Shown here one piece after another: positions 27,653 through 34,818 of a stretch of DNA of 64,000 nucleotides. A program made the translations under genes and the position numbers. Each line of letters opens with the position of its first letter. Positions within the stretch are counted from its first letter, which is position 1. The notes beneath the pieces were generated by a model. The model was not told where the DNA came from. It worked only from the letters and a program-made list of their open reading frames with translations, and ran no database searches. Origin of the DNA: Saccharopolyspora shandongensis (GTDB taxonomy: Bacteria; Actinomycetota; Actinomycetes; Mycobacteriales; Pseudonocardiaceae); the NCBI RefSeq assembly GCF_900106995.1, contig NZ_FNOK01000033.1, positions 38,574-102,573 of the forward strand. Reading direction: 5' to 3'.

Positions 27653-27936
27653 CGCAGCCGCTTCTCCACTTCTTCGAGATGCCGTGTCGTCCAGCTCGCC
27701 ACCTTGTCGATTTCGTCGAAAAGGTCATCGAGCGATTCTTCGATCCGCCACGACCACGGCAAACCCCGGGCCTGTTCGAGGCAGCCGAGATAGAACTTCA
27801 GTCCGTGGTCCAGATCGGACAACACCCGGCGGAGCTTCTCGTCCCGGGAATCGAAATTCTTCACCGGGGCAAGCCGGCAGTTGCGGCACGCAGGGTCGTC
27901 GGATCTTGGATTACAAAGCTCGGAGCACCCCTTCAC
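27649..27936 (-). CDS. Small cysteine-containing AICE protein
   Basis: A 95-residue protein with an N-terminal cluster of four cysteines (C4, C8, C17, C20: CSELC and CRNC), probably a zinc site, followed by a helical, acidic remainder. The ATG at 27936 has GAGAAAGGG upstream. Function unknown. Confidence 0.6.
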   Translation of the reverse strand: MKGCSELCNPRSDDPACRNCRLAPVKNFDSRDEKLRRVLSDLDHGLKFYLGCLEQARGLPWSWRIEESLDDLFDEIDKVASWTTRHLEEVEKRLR

Positions 27937-27993
27937 CCTTTCTCTCCTTTCCCTTGCCTGGACCCCTCGTGTGGGGCGGTGCTCGTTCGGTGC

Positions 27994-28089
27994 TCACCTC
28001 ACCTGCCAGCTGTGCGGGCAGTCCTGGCACTGCGCGGTCCCATCCGGTTCGACCCGGTAAAACCAGTGCTGACACCCCTGGCCGCTCAT
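27994..28089 (-). CDS. Tiny zinc-ribbon-like protein
   Basis: A 31-residue protein, MSGQGCQHWFYRVEPDGTAQ then CQDCPHSWQVR, with a Cys-His and a CxxCxH cluster. Its ATG overlaps the upstream stop as ATGA, supporting expression by coupling. Function unknown. Confidence 0.5.
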   Translation of the reverse strand: MSGQGCQHWFYRVEPDGTAQCQDCPHSWQVR

Positions 28090-28487
28090 GCCGCCGACTT
28101 TCCCCGGCCGCGGGAACCCCACGCCTCCGGCTTGGACAGCGACTGCCACCGGTAGGCGGTCTGCTTGGACTTCCGCGGCACCAGCACCGACCGCGCCGGA
28201 CCCGAGTAGCGGTCGTAACGCACGGTGTGCGTGCCGCCGACCTCCAGCCACTTCGCGTCGATCAACTGGTGCACGGCGGCGTCCACATCGGACGACGCCT
28301 TTTCCACCAGGTCGTCGGTGACCCGCCGGTACACGTCCTCACGGACGCCGACCACCACGAAACCGACCGAGGAAGCCTCCCGGAGAATCCGCTCCACCAA
28401 CTCCATGTCGTTGACCGGCGGACGCGGAGCCTCCCGCGGCTTCAACGGCGCGATCGGATTACCGAACAAATCCGTTTCCTCGACCAC
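28086..28487 (-). CDS. AICE protein with winged-helix-like region
   Basis: A 133-residue protein. Residues 28-90 (MELVERILREASSVGFVVVG to DVDAAVHQLIDAKWLEV) look like a winged helix; a basic C-terminus follows (RKSKQTAYRWQSL, SRGRGKSAA). It may be a DNA-binding accessory. No family is assigned with confidence. Coupled to the tiny gene downstream by ATGA. Confidence 0.6.
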   Translation of the reverse strand: MVEETDLFGNPIAPLKPREAPRPPVNDMELVERILREASSVGFVVVGVREDVYRRVTDDLVEKASSDVDAAVHQLIDAKWLEVGGTHTVRYDRYSGPARSVLVPRKSKQTAYRWQSLSKPEAWGSRGRGKSAA

Positions 28488-28550
28488 AGCCGATCACCGC
28501 CCCGAACCCAGGCAGCCGGAACCGTGGAACCCGAAACCGTTCATCCTGAC

Positions 28551-28754
28551 TCACTCCCATTCGCTTCGAATCGACTCCAACTCGTCCGCCGCGGTCTCCA
28601 ATGCGGAGATGGCGAACTGAACCCGCCAATTCCGCGAACCCGCGCGACTCGCGGTCCTGCGACGAAATTCCTCCAGGTCCTCGCGAACCGACCTGACACC
28701 CTGAGCCATTGACCAGAGCTCATCCGACGCCTTGGGTCCACTCGGCTCAGTCAT
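28551..28754 (-). CDS. Small helical AICE protein, function unknown
   Basis: A 67-residue charged helical protein (MTEPSGPKASDELWSMAQGV; ends DELESIRSEWE). The ATG at 28754 lies inside the end of the tiny upstream gene, which ends eight bases in. No family recognised. Confidence 0.55.
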   Translation of the reverse strand: MTEPSGPKASDELWSMAQGVRSVREDLEEFRRRTASRAGSRNWRVQFAISALETAADELESIRSEWE

Positions 28755-28860
28755 CGCCGAGCACATCGCCGCCGGTGTTCTCGCGGCAAAACTCGTCATG
28801 CGAGTGCCGGTAGAAACGGTGGCTCGCCGGGATATCGCACGCCGGGCAGTAGCACAGCAC
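28747..28860 (-). CDS. Tiny zinc-finger-like protein
   Basis: A 37-residue frame starting at GTG 28860, with GAGGTG seven bases upstream: MLCYCPACDIPASHRFYRHSH, then DEFC and an acidic tail. The CYCPAC, HxxxxH and late Cys look like a treble-clef or ribbon zinc site. It overlaps the next gene start by eight bases. The good ribosome site and motif support it despite its size. Confidence 0.5.
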   Translation of the reverse strand: MLCYCPACDIPASHRFYRHSHDEFCRENTGGDVLGDD

Positions 28861-28895
28861 AACACATCACCTCTTCTTTGTTGGGAAACCATGAA

Positions 28896-28945
28896 GACCC
28901 CCGGCATGAGCAGGAATATTCCTTGCCGTCCCGATTCCGGGGGTC
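28896..28945 (-). terminator. Possible hairpin upstream of the small-gene cluster
   Basis: GACCCCCGG and CCGGGGGTC form a nine-base stem around a 32-base loop. No T tract. It lies between the genes at 29077 and 28860, so it could be a weak terminator or attenuator. Confidence 0.35.
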
Positions 28946-29076
28946 AACATGACTTCCCCGGCGCACAATTTCGCGCCGAAAAAGGCATGGCTCGGCCCAC
29001 TATGTAATTGCCAAAGGGCAAACAGCCGGAAGGCTCAGAAATGCAAATCAGAGAAAGTCGAACGAATTGGCGGCGA

Positions 29077-29433
29077 TCAGGCCGCCGGCGTCAGGCCGTT
29101 CGCGCGGAAGCTGATCCCCGAGGAGAACCGGCCGTTGCGCTCGTTCTGCCAGTGGCTCATCGTCGCGTCGACCAGCTGCACGTAGGTGCCCTCCTCGAAA
29201 CCCTCGCCGGGGTCCGCGGTCAGGGTCACCTTGATCTCCTCGCCCTTCTCGGCGAACTCGCCCGGACCCGGGCGGCGCTTCGCGAACAGCGACACCACGA
29301 ACTGGTTCACGCCCTGGCGGTCCGTGACCGGCTCGGCCACACCGTTCTCGTTCTCCCGCATCTTCATCGCCGGAGCCTCGGTGATCATCAGCTTGTAGCC
29401 GTTCATGTTCGCCGGGATGTTCTTCAGCGTCAT
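29077..29433 (-). CDS. Conserved-looking AICE protein, function unknown
   Basis: A 118-residue beta-rich protein (NMNGYKLMITEAPAMKM, VSLFAKRRPGPGEFAEKGEE, KVTLTADPGEGFEEGTYVQL, ISFRANGLTPA). A SCO3937-like protein of pSAM2-type elements is my guess from position and style. It is divergent from the GntR gene and shares the operator region, so it is probably the first gene of the repressed transcript. Confidence 0.6.
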   Translation of the reverse strand: MTLKNIPANMNGYKLMITEAPAMKMRENENGVAEPVTDRQGVNQFVVSLFAKRRPGPGEFAEKGEEIKVTLTADPGEGFEEGTYVQLVDATMSHWQNERNGRFSSGISFRANGLTPAA

Positions 29434-29469
29434 CTCTGCCTCCGCTTGAGGTTCGAAGTTTCGAGTTGG

Positions 29470-29544
29470 CCAGCTTGGCTAGCCATGTACAGATTAAACC
29501 AGCTTGGCTAGCCATGTCAACAGGTTGGCCAACATGGCTAGTCA
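29470..29544. promoter_or_regulatory. Triple operator between divergent GntR and core genes
   Basis: CCAGCTTGGCTAGCCATGT occurs twice (29470-29488 and 29499-29517) and a diverged copy CCAACATGGCTAGTCA at 29529-29544. The core GGCTAGCC is palindromic in the first two. The spacing of 29 and 30 bases is about three helical turns, placing all copies on one face. Typical of a KorSA-like GntR operator controlling both directions. Confidence 0.8.
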
Positions 29545-29574
29545 GATTGCTTCGTGCTGCGATAACCTGGGCAA

Positions 29575-30420
29575 ATGACTGAACTGGACCCCGACGACCC
29601 GCGTCCGCCGTATCAACAGGTAGCGAACGCGCTCCGGGCGACGATCCTCACGAAGAAGCTCATGCCGGGCGACAAACTGGCCTCGCAGGCGGAGCTAGCG
29701 AAGCGCTACGGCGTCGCGCGTATGACCATTCAGCAAGCGCTGCGCATCCTTCGCGATGAAGGGCTTGTCGTCTCCCGTCAGGGCAGTGGCGTCTTCGTTC
29801 GGGAGCGCACGGAGCGCCCGGTTGGTCTCCGGCCTCACCTTGAACGGGCCTTCGAGCAGGCGGACGTCACGATCGACTTTGCTGGGTTCTCCGGCGAGAC
29901 CCTGCACGGCGCGCTCACCGAGCCGCTCGACAAGATCCGCAGCGGTCGCGTGCGCCCCGAGTCGATCCGGGTTCGTCTGCTCGTGCCTGACACCGAAGTG
30001 CCCTGGACCCTGCCGGCCCGCGTCGGAGACATGAAGGACAGCCCAGCGTTTCGGAAGCGGGCCAGCGGGATCATGCAGCGTCACACCTTGGCGATCGTCG
30101 ATACCGTCAACGAAATGGGCCGCCTCGGGCTCGTGGCCGACGCCAAGGCGGAACTCCGGGTGTATCCCGCGGTTCCGCTGTTCAAGCTCTACTTGATCAA
30201 CAAGTCCGAAGCGTTCTTCGGCTACTACCCGGTGCGGGAACACGTCGTGCAGCTCGATGGCGAGGACACGCCGATCTGGGACCTCATGGGCAAAGACGCA
30301 ACCCTGTTCCATCACGCCGCCGAGCCGAACGACGAATCGTTGAGCGCGCTGTTTATCGAGCAGTCCCAGATGTGGTTCGACAGCATCTGGTCAACCGTCG
30401 CCCGGGAAGTGCGCCGATGA
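29575..30420 (+). CDS. GntR/HutC-family AICE repressor (KorSA-like)
   Basis: A 281-residue regulator with an N-terminal GntR winged helix (PPYQQVANALRATI to GVARMTIQQALRIL and RQGSGVFVRER, residues 10-80) and a longer C-terminal region (about 100-281) that is not an obvious UTRA domain. In pSAM2-type elements such proteins repress replication, excision and transfer. Three operator repeats lie just upstream and divergent genes share them. The stop overlaps the ATG of the HAD gene (ATGA). Confidence 0.82.
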   Translation: MTELDPDDPRPPYQQVANALRATILTKKLMPGDKLASQAELAKRYGVARMTIQQALRILRDEGLVVSRQGSGVFVRERTERPVGLRPHLERAFEQADVTIDFAGFSGETLHGALTEPLDKIRSGRVRPESIRVRLLVPDTEVPWTLPARVGDMKDSPAFRKRASGIMQRHTLAIVDTVNEMGRLGLVADAKAELRVYPAVPLFKLYLINKSEAFFGYYPVREHVVQLDGEDTPIWDLMGKDATLFHHAAEPNDESLSALFIEQSQMWFDSIWSTVAREVRR

Positions 30421-31067
30421 CCGGGCCGCCGGAGATCATCTCCAGCAGTGACGCAGTCCTGCTCGACTTCGACGGACCCGTCTGCGCCGTCTTCGGCGGC
30501 CTGGCGGATCACCAGGTGGCCGCCGAGCTGCGGGAACTATTCGAAGGTCGGCTACCAGACGCGGTTGATCGGAGTCGTGACCCGTTCGACGTCCTGAAGT
30601 ACGCCGCTTCAGCTGGCGGTTTCGCCGCCACCGTTGAACATCGGCTCCGGGAGTTGGAAACGCGCGCAGTCGAGGTCGCCCCACCGACTCCAGGCGCGTT
30701 CGCTGTTCTGGAATCCCTTTCGCGCCGGCAGATCCCGGTCGTCATCGTGTCGAACAACTCCGAGGCCGCAGTCCGGGCCTACCTCGGAGCGCACGGCCTG
30801 ACCAGCATGGTCGTCGGCGTTTCCGCTCGCACGAATGCGGATGTCGGCGAACTCAAACCGCAGCCATATCTTCTACTGCAGGCGGCGAGTTTTCTCGGCG
30901 TCGTGCCCGAGTGCTGCGTCATGATCGGCGACTCGATCAGCGACGTCGAAGCCGCACAACATGCTGGGGCCAAGTGCATCGCGTACGCGAACAAGCCCGG
31001 CAAGCGCGAGCAGTTCATGAAGTACCAGCCAGCGGGCATCATTGGCCAGATGACCGAGCTGATTTAG
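30417..31067 (+). CDS. HAD-family hydrolase of the AICE
   Basis: A 216-residue HAD-IA phosphatase: motif I LLDFDGPV, motif II VIVSNNSE, Lys in ELKPQPYLL, motif IV MIGDSISDVEAAQHAG. ATG 30417 overlaps the GntR stop, so the two are co-translated. HAD enzymes travel with the regulator in many AICEs; the role is not established here but turnover of a signalling metabolite is plausible. Confidence 0.82.
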   Translation: MTGPPEIISSSDAVLLDFDGPVCAVFGGLADHQVAAELRELFEGRLPDAVDRSRDPFDVLKYAASAGGFAATVEHRLRELETRAVEVAPPTPGAFAVLESLSRRQIPVVIVSNNSEAAVRAYLGAHGLTSMVVGVSARTNADVGELKPQPYLLLQAASFLGVVPECCVMIGDSISDVEAAQHAGAKCIAYANKPGKREQFMKYQPAGIIGQMTELI

Positions 31068-31139
31068 CCGCTGCCCGTTGCCTGAACGGCGTTGTCTGGC
31101 CACGCCAGGCGGCGCCGTTTTCGTCTCTCCGCCTCGCGA

Positions 31140-31340
31140 TCAGCGGCCGGCGTGTGAGTCTTCGTGATCGTTGAGCGCCCGACGCTGACCAGTCGGGAAC
31201 CGTCTTCCGCACGCGTAGCACGACCATGCCAACCGCGCGTGCCAGTCAGCCACGGTTTCACCGGGGCGACGTTCCATGTGCGTCTTCCAGGCCCGACGCT
31301 TCCATACGTCGAGCGCGGCCGCCTCCGTCGACTTCGCCAT
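31140..31340 (-). CDS. Small C2H2-zinc-finger-like protein
   Basis: A 66-residue basic protein with CYACGRRF then LNDHEDSH, forming a CxxC...HxxxxH pattern. The N-terminus is helical (MAKSTEAAALDVWKRRAWKT). Convergent with the HAD gene. Probably DNA-binding; no family assigned. Confidence 0.5.
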   Translation of the reverse strand: MAKSTEAAALDVWKRRAWKTHMERRPGETVADWHARLAWSCYACGRRFPTGQRRALNDHEDSHAGR

Positions 31341-31430
31341 GCCGAGAGGATAAACCTATATGGACCTCTCTGTACCTATCTGAACGTAGAGGTTCATCCG
31401 TGCAGGTCACCGGGTATCCATCGTGATGCC

Positions 31431-31694
31431 ATGTGGGAGGACAGGCGTGACCGGATCGACCACGACGGCCCCGCGACGCTGTGGGCGCAGGTGGCGGCAG
31501 ACGTCGAAGCCGATATCGCCGCCGGCGACTTGACCGGAGGCTCACGCCTGCCGACCGAGCTCGAACTTGCCGAGATCTACGGCGTTGCTCGCGGCACCGT
31601 GCGGCGCGCCGTCGCAGACCTCGCCGACCGCGGCGTGATCGTCGTCGTGCACGGCCGCGGTACCTTTGTCGCGACCGGCGAACAACGCACCTAG
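31431..31694 (+). CDS. Short GntR-type winged-helix regulator
   Basis: An 87-residue protein that is only the GntR DNA-binding domain (ATLWAQVAADVEADIAAGDL, LPTELELAEIYGVARGTVRR, GRGTFVATG). Effector domain absent. Upstream at 31358-31393 GACCTCT and AGAGGTTC form an inverted pair that could be its operator. A second, smaller AICE regulator. The ATG at 31431 has no strong ribosome site. Confidence 0.7.
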   Translation: MWEDRRDRIDHDGPATLWAQVAADVEADIAAGDLTGGSRLPTELELAEIYGVARGTVRRAVADLADRGVIVVVHGRGTFVATGEQRT

Positions 31695-31719
31695 CCGCGT
31701 TTCCTGGGAGATCCCCGCG

Positions 31720-31869
31720 GTGCACGTCGTGTGGGAATACCAGGACCGCGAGCGAGGCTACTGGTGGGACCCGATCGCCTCGATCAAGCTCGGCCCCACC
31801 CGCGAGGAGCGGCGTGAGGAGTTCCTCGCCGAGGAGCTGTGGCCCCCGACTGGCGATCACTCGAACTAG
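31720..31869 (+). CDS. Small hypothetical protein
   Basis: A frame of 49 residues from a GTG with GGGAG upstream: VHVVWEYQDRERGYWWDPIA then an acidic helical tail. The frame is also open further upstream. Short frames like this follow GntR genes in some AICEs. Weak support. Confidence 0.4.
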   Translation: MHVVWEYQDRERGYWWDPIASIKLGPTREERREEFLAEELWPPTGDHSN

Positions 31870-32598
31870 CGTTCTATCGTGAGTCTTGCCGGTGCAACGG
31901 GGAAGGCTGCGCCGATCACGCGGGCCGGTTGCCACACCCGAGGCGACGCGGCCCGCACATCTACCCGGTGGCCTCTAGAACACAACCCTCTACGCCGTTC
32001 TCGTCGGCGACACTGAACCCTAGCCACCCTTCGCGTCGATACCTTGGTGTTCAGAGTTTCTTTTCTTCATCAAGGGCGGCCCCTGCGGGGCCGCCTGCCT
32101 GCGGTTTCCGAGCCCGGCGCAGCGGGGCCCCGCCGGGGGCCCGCCTCCGGCACCCCGGCACCCCGCGCGCCGGCCAGATCGGAAGGCAGGCGGCCCCGCG
32201 CCACCAGAGGGGCACGCTTCACCGCAAAGAGATGTCCTCGCCGGACGGGCAGGCCAACAGGGTGAGGGTTCAAGATCGAACGCTGCGGTTCGGTCGTGGC
32301 TGCTCTGCCCTCACCCCATCGACCTCCCACAGGGCTATCAGGCCGCGTCAAGGGGGGCAAGCTCGCGCCGACGCTTCCCGTTGGCATCGGCGGTTGCCCC
32401 CTTGACACGACCTGATCGGTCTTCGACAGGTCGACGGGGTGAGGGCAGAAGCCCTCCCTTGTAGGTGGAGAGAGGATCGCCCGAGGTCCGAGCGGCCCGC
32501 ACGAAATTCCGGGTAGACGCACGTGCGAAACAGCTGGAAGAACCCTTGCACATCGATAGAGTGTCTCTGACGTGATCACCCACGGAAGGAAGCCGTAG
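31870..32598. other. Non-coding region between AICE core and cargo
   Basis: About 730 bases without a supported gene. It contains a GC-rich hairpin at 32070-32090 (GGCGGCCC...GGGCCGCC) and the large folded repeat listed separately. It separates high-GC core from lower-GC cargo. Confidence 0.5.
32305..32448. repeat. Long imperfect inverted repeat (structured RNA or origin)
   Basis: Outer arms of 21 bases (32305-32325 and 32428-32448, one mismatch) enclose inner arms of about 20 bases (32340-32360 and 32394-32413) and a small apical stem GCCGA/TCGGC. The whole can fold into one interrupted hairpin of 144 bases. It could be a small RNA, a single-strand origin or a transfer site. Confidence 0.7.
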
Positions 32599-33795
32599 AT
32601 GCAGGAAGCAGAGACCGACCTTGTCAAGGTAAATATCGAAGAGCTGGACGCAGAAGACGCCTCGGGGAGCGTAGATGAATATTCGATCGTGTCTTCCCCG
32701 AACGACTTCAATACCCGTACAATGACAAGTTTCATCGAGGAAGGTGCGGTTCGGATTCCGCGCTTCCAAAGAAACTATGTTTGGGATCGTCGGCGGGCGT
32801 CCAAGCTGATCGAGTCTCTTATCCTCGGCTTGCCTATCCCGCAAGTGTTTCTATACGAACAAGACAGCAACGAATTCCTCATTATTGATGGCCAGCAACG
32901 CCTGCTGACAGTTTTCTTCTTCATGAAAGAGCGCTTCCCGAGAAAAGACAAGCGAAGCATTCTTCGTGAGCTCTTCTCGGAAAGAGGCGGATTTTCTGAT
33001 GACCTACTCGCCGATGACGACTTTTTCGAGCCTTTCAAGCTCTTCTTGGCGAAGCCGGGGCAGCAGAACGAAAAGACGAGCAAATTCCATGGTCTCACCT
33101 ACGCGACTTTGGGTGACCACAAACGGCAGTTCGACTTGCGGACTATTCGAAACGTCATCGTGAAGCAAGTCAGCCCGGAAGACGGGCATTCGTCGATGTT
33201 TGAGATGTTCAACCGACTGAACACAGGTGGTGTCAATCTCAACCCTCAGGAAATTCGAGCGAGCCTTTACCATTCTCGATTTTTCGAAGAGCTTTACACC
33301 CTTAACGAAGAACCGCAGTGGCGTACGCTGCTGGGAGCGCAAACTCCCGACTCGAGAATGAAAGATATCGAGATGGTCCTTCGCAGCCTCGCTCTTCGGG
33401 AGGGAGTGGAAGGCTATGCTGGGTCGATGAATTCTTTCGTGAATAGGTTTTGCGAACGGGCTAAAAACTTCGGGCAAGAAACTATTGAGCGGATTCGCTC
33501 GGAGTGGCGATGGTTTGCGCGCTTGAATGAGTCTTGCGATGAAGCAACATATCGCACGGGGGCAACAAAGAGCGCAAGATTCAGTCCGCTCCTATTCGAA
33601 GCTGTCTACGTGGCAGTTATGCAATTGAAGGAGGAGGGGAGGGTTGTATCTGAGATCCGGCCGGAGTGGGTTGAACATATTACCCGTAGTGGCGAATTTA
33701 CAGGAAGTATGCATGAGGGCTCAACCAAGACCTCCAATATGCTGAAGAGGCTCAGTGAGGCCCGGAGGATCCTCTCCAGCTTGGTCGATGGGTGA
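32599..33795 (+). CDS. DUF262 (ParB-like nuclease fold) protein, candidate defence component
   Basis: A 398-residue protein with the DUF262 signatures IPRFQRNYVWD (53-63), the catalytic-type DGQQR (97-101) and FNRLNTGG (204-211), then a helical C-terminal region. DUF262 is the N-terminal domain of GmrS/GmrD and related anti-phage or toxin systems, where it binds nucleotide or cleaves DNA. No DUF1524 HNH domain is seen. The next gene overlaps by eight bases and encodes a HEPN protein. Codon use is far less GC-rich than in the element core, suggesting recent acquisition. Confidence 0.85.
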   Translation: MQEAETDLVKVNIEELDAEDASGSVDEYSIVSSPNDFNTRTMTSFIEEGAVRIPRFQRNYVWDRRRASKLIESLILGLPIPQVFLYEQDSNEFLIIDGQQRLLTVFFFMKERFPRKDKRSILRELFSERGGFSDDLLADDDFFEPFKLFLAKPGQQNEKTSKFHGLTYATLGDHKRQFDLRTIRNVIVKQVSPEDGHSSMFEMFNRLNTGGVNLNPQEIRASLYHSRFFEELYTLNEEPQWRTLLGAQTPDSRMKDIEMVLRSLALREGVEGYAGSMNSFVNRFCERAKNFGQETIERIRSEWRWFARLNESCDEATYRTGATKSARFSPLLFEAVYVAVMQLKEEGRVVSEIRPEWVEHITRSGEFTGSMHEGSTKTSNMLKRLSEARRILSSLVDG

Positions 33796-34345
33796 AGCCA
33801 TGGAAACTCTAAAGCGCATGTATGAGGAACATATTCGTGTTTTAGATTACCTGAGCACTCAACGGCAGATTTCTCACCATACTATTTTGCAAGCGACACT
33901 GCCCAAAGTCTTGCTGTTAGCAGCCGCGAGTGAATTCGAGGAACGAGTATGCGATAGCTTAAGGGCTTACGTAAGGGGGCACACGAGCGACCCTAAGATC
34001 CTGGAACTTGTTAATAACAAGGCGATTGAAAGGCAGTACCACACTCTATTCGACTGGAAGGCGCGAAACGCGAACACGTTCTGGAAATTGTTCGGCGCCG
34101 AGTTCGGCGAGGAGATGAAAAAGTACTGCCGGGAAAACAGGGAGCTCTCCGGTGCGATTGATGCATTCCTGGAGATAGGTCGATCTCGCAACGAAGTGGT
34201 TCACAATAATTACGCGACATATTCTTTCGAAAAAACTATCGATGACGTCTATAGGCTATATGGCGAAGCTAATAAATTCGTAGACAGCCTTCCGGGTCTG
34301 CTGAAAAATAGCACTATCTCCCTCGATGGCGACGGCGCTTCGTGA
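33788..34345 (+). CDS. HEPN-domain protein (MAE_28990-like), partner of DUF262
   Basis: A 185-residue helical protein with the HEPN catalytic motif RxxxxH at R134-H139 (RNEVVH), following FLEIGRSRN. The order of helices fits the MAE_28990/MAE_18760 HEPN family, which is often found beside DUF262 proteins. HEPN proteins are commonly metal-independent RNases acting in abortive infection or toxin systems. ATG 33788 overlaps the DUF262 stop; an ATG at 33800 is the alternative. Lower GC than the surroundings. Confidence 0.72.
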   Translation: MGEAMETLKRMYEEHIRVLDYLSTQRQISHHTILQATLPKVLLLAAASEFEERVCDSLRAYVRGHTSDPKILELVNNKAIERQYHTLFDWKARNANTFWKLFGAEFGEEMKKYCRENRELSGAIDAFLEIGRSRNEVVHNNYATYSFEKTIDDVYRLYGEANKFVDSLPGLLKNSTISLDGDGAS

Positions 34346-34387
34346 GGCATAGCCGGAGTGCGGCCTACTGTGTAAGCCCCATGCCTG

Positions 34388-34426
34388 CGGTCGGCTGTCG
34401 GTGCGATTGAGACCCACGGCCGACCG
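34388..34426 (+). terminator. Possible terminator after the HEPN gene
   Basis: CGGTCGGC and GCCGACCG form an eight-base perfect stem, 42 bases after the stop. No T tract. Confidence 0.4.
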
Positions 34427-34567
34427 ACGAGCTTGATCACCTCCACACTTTACCCACAGGAAACGACGTCAATCGGTGTCAAACGATCGCAGCCAGCGAC
34501 GTGTGCATTTGCAAAAACTGCTGGCTGTAAACGGTGATGGCAAACAACCATGAATTGGTCTCATGAC

Positions 34568-34621
34568 CCGTCAGGTCGTGGGTTCAAGTCCCACCTGCCC
34601 CACAAAACACCTGGTGGAACA
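34568..34621 (+). repeat. attR, 54-bp direct repeat
   Basis: Exact copy of 20423-20476: the 3' part of the tRNA plus 19 flanking bases. It marks the right end of the AICE. The upstream tRNA half is missing here, so this is not a second tRNA gene. Confidence 0.9.
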
Positions 34622-34818
34622 CGTGTGGGGGACAGGCGGGGAGATCATCTCCGCACCTTTTCGAACCGCTGCGCGCCTGCTGATCCGCGCTCTTGCGCTC
34701 CCAGGCCATCGAGCCGGTCGGCCATGCCGCGTCGGGCAGCGCCGTGCGAGATCGCCGACCAGCAGCGAGCATCCTGATGGCGAGATCCCTGACCGAGCCG
34801 AAGGCGCGAAAGGCGGCT

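Larger units (their letters stand above)
20423..34621. mobile_element. Actinomycete integrative and conjugative element (AICE, pSAM2 type)
   Basis: A 14.2-kb element between 54-bp att repeats in a tRNA 3' end. The core order is int, xis, rep, C5 methyltransferase, spd, traB and small genes, all on the minus strand, with a GntR regulator on the plus strand. This is the standard AICE plan: site-specific integration, HUH-type rolling-circle replication after excision, and transfer of double-stranded DNA by an FtsK-like TraB. Cargo at the right end is a DUF262/HEPN pair of lower GC content. All core genes look intact. Confidence 0.92.

Noticed and set aside
31258..31935. Minus-strand frame of 225 codons in the AICE
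   Set aside because: Arg/Ser-rich shadow of the short GntR gene and its neighbour; no domain and no ribosome site.
32599..33795. Type IV restriction enzyme GmrSD
   Set aside because: DUF262 is present but no DUF1524/HNH domain is found in this or the next gene, so the GmrSD name is not supported.
34550..34621. Second tRNA at attR
   Set aside because: Only the 3' part of the tRNA is repeated; the acceptor 5' strand and D arm are missing.
20498..34662. CRISPR-like spaced repeats
   Set aside because: The three 24-base motifs are far apart at element ends and fit integrase or transfer sites. No array of regular spacers exists in the window; the 29-30-base repeats at 29470 are only three and lie in a promoter.
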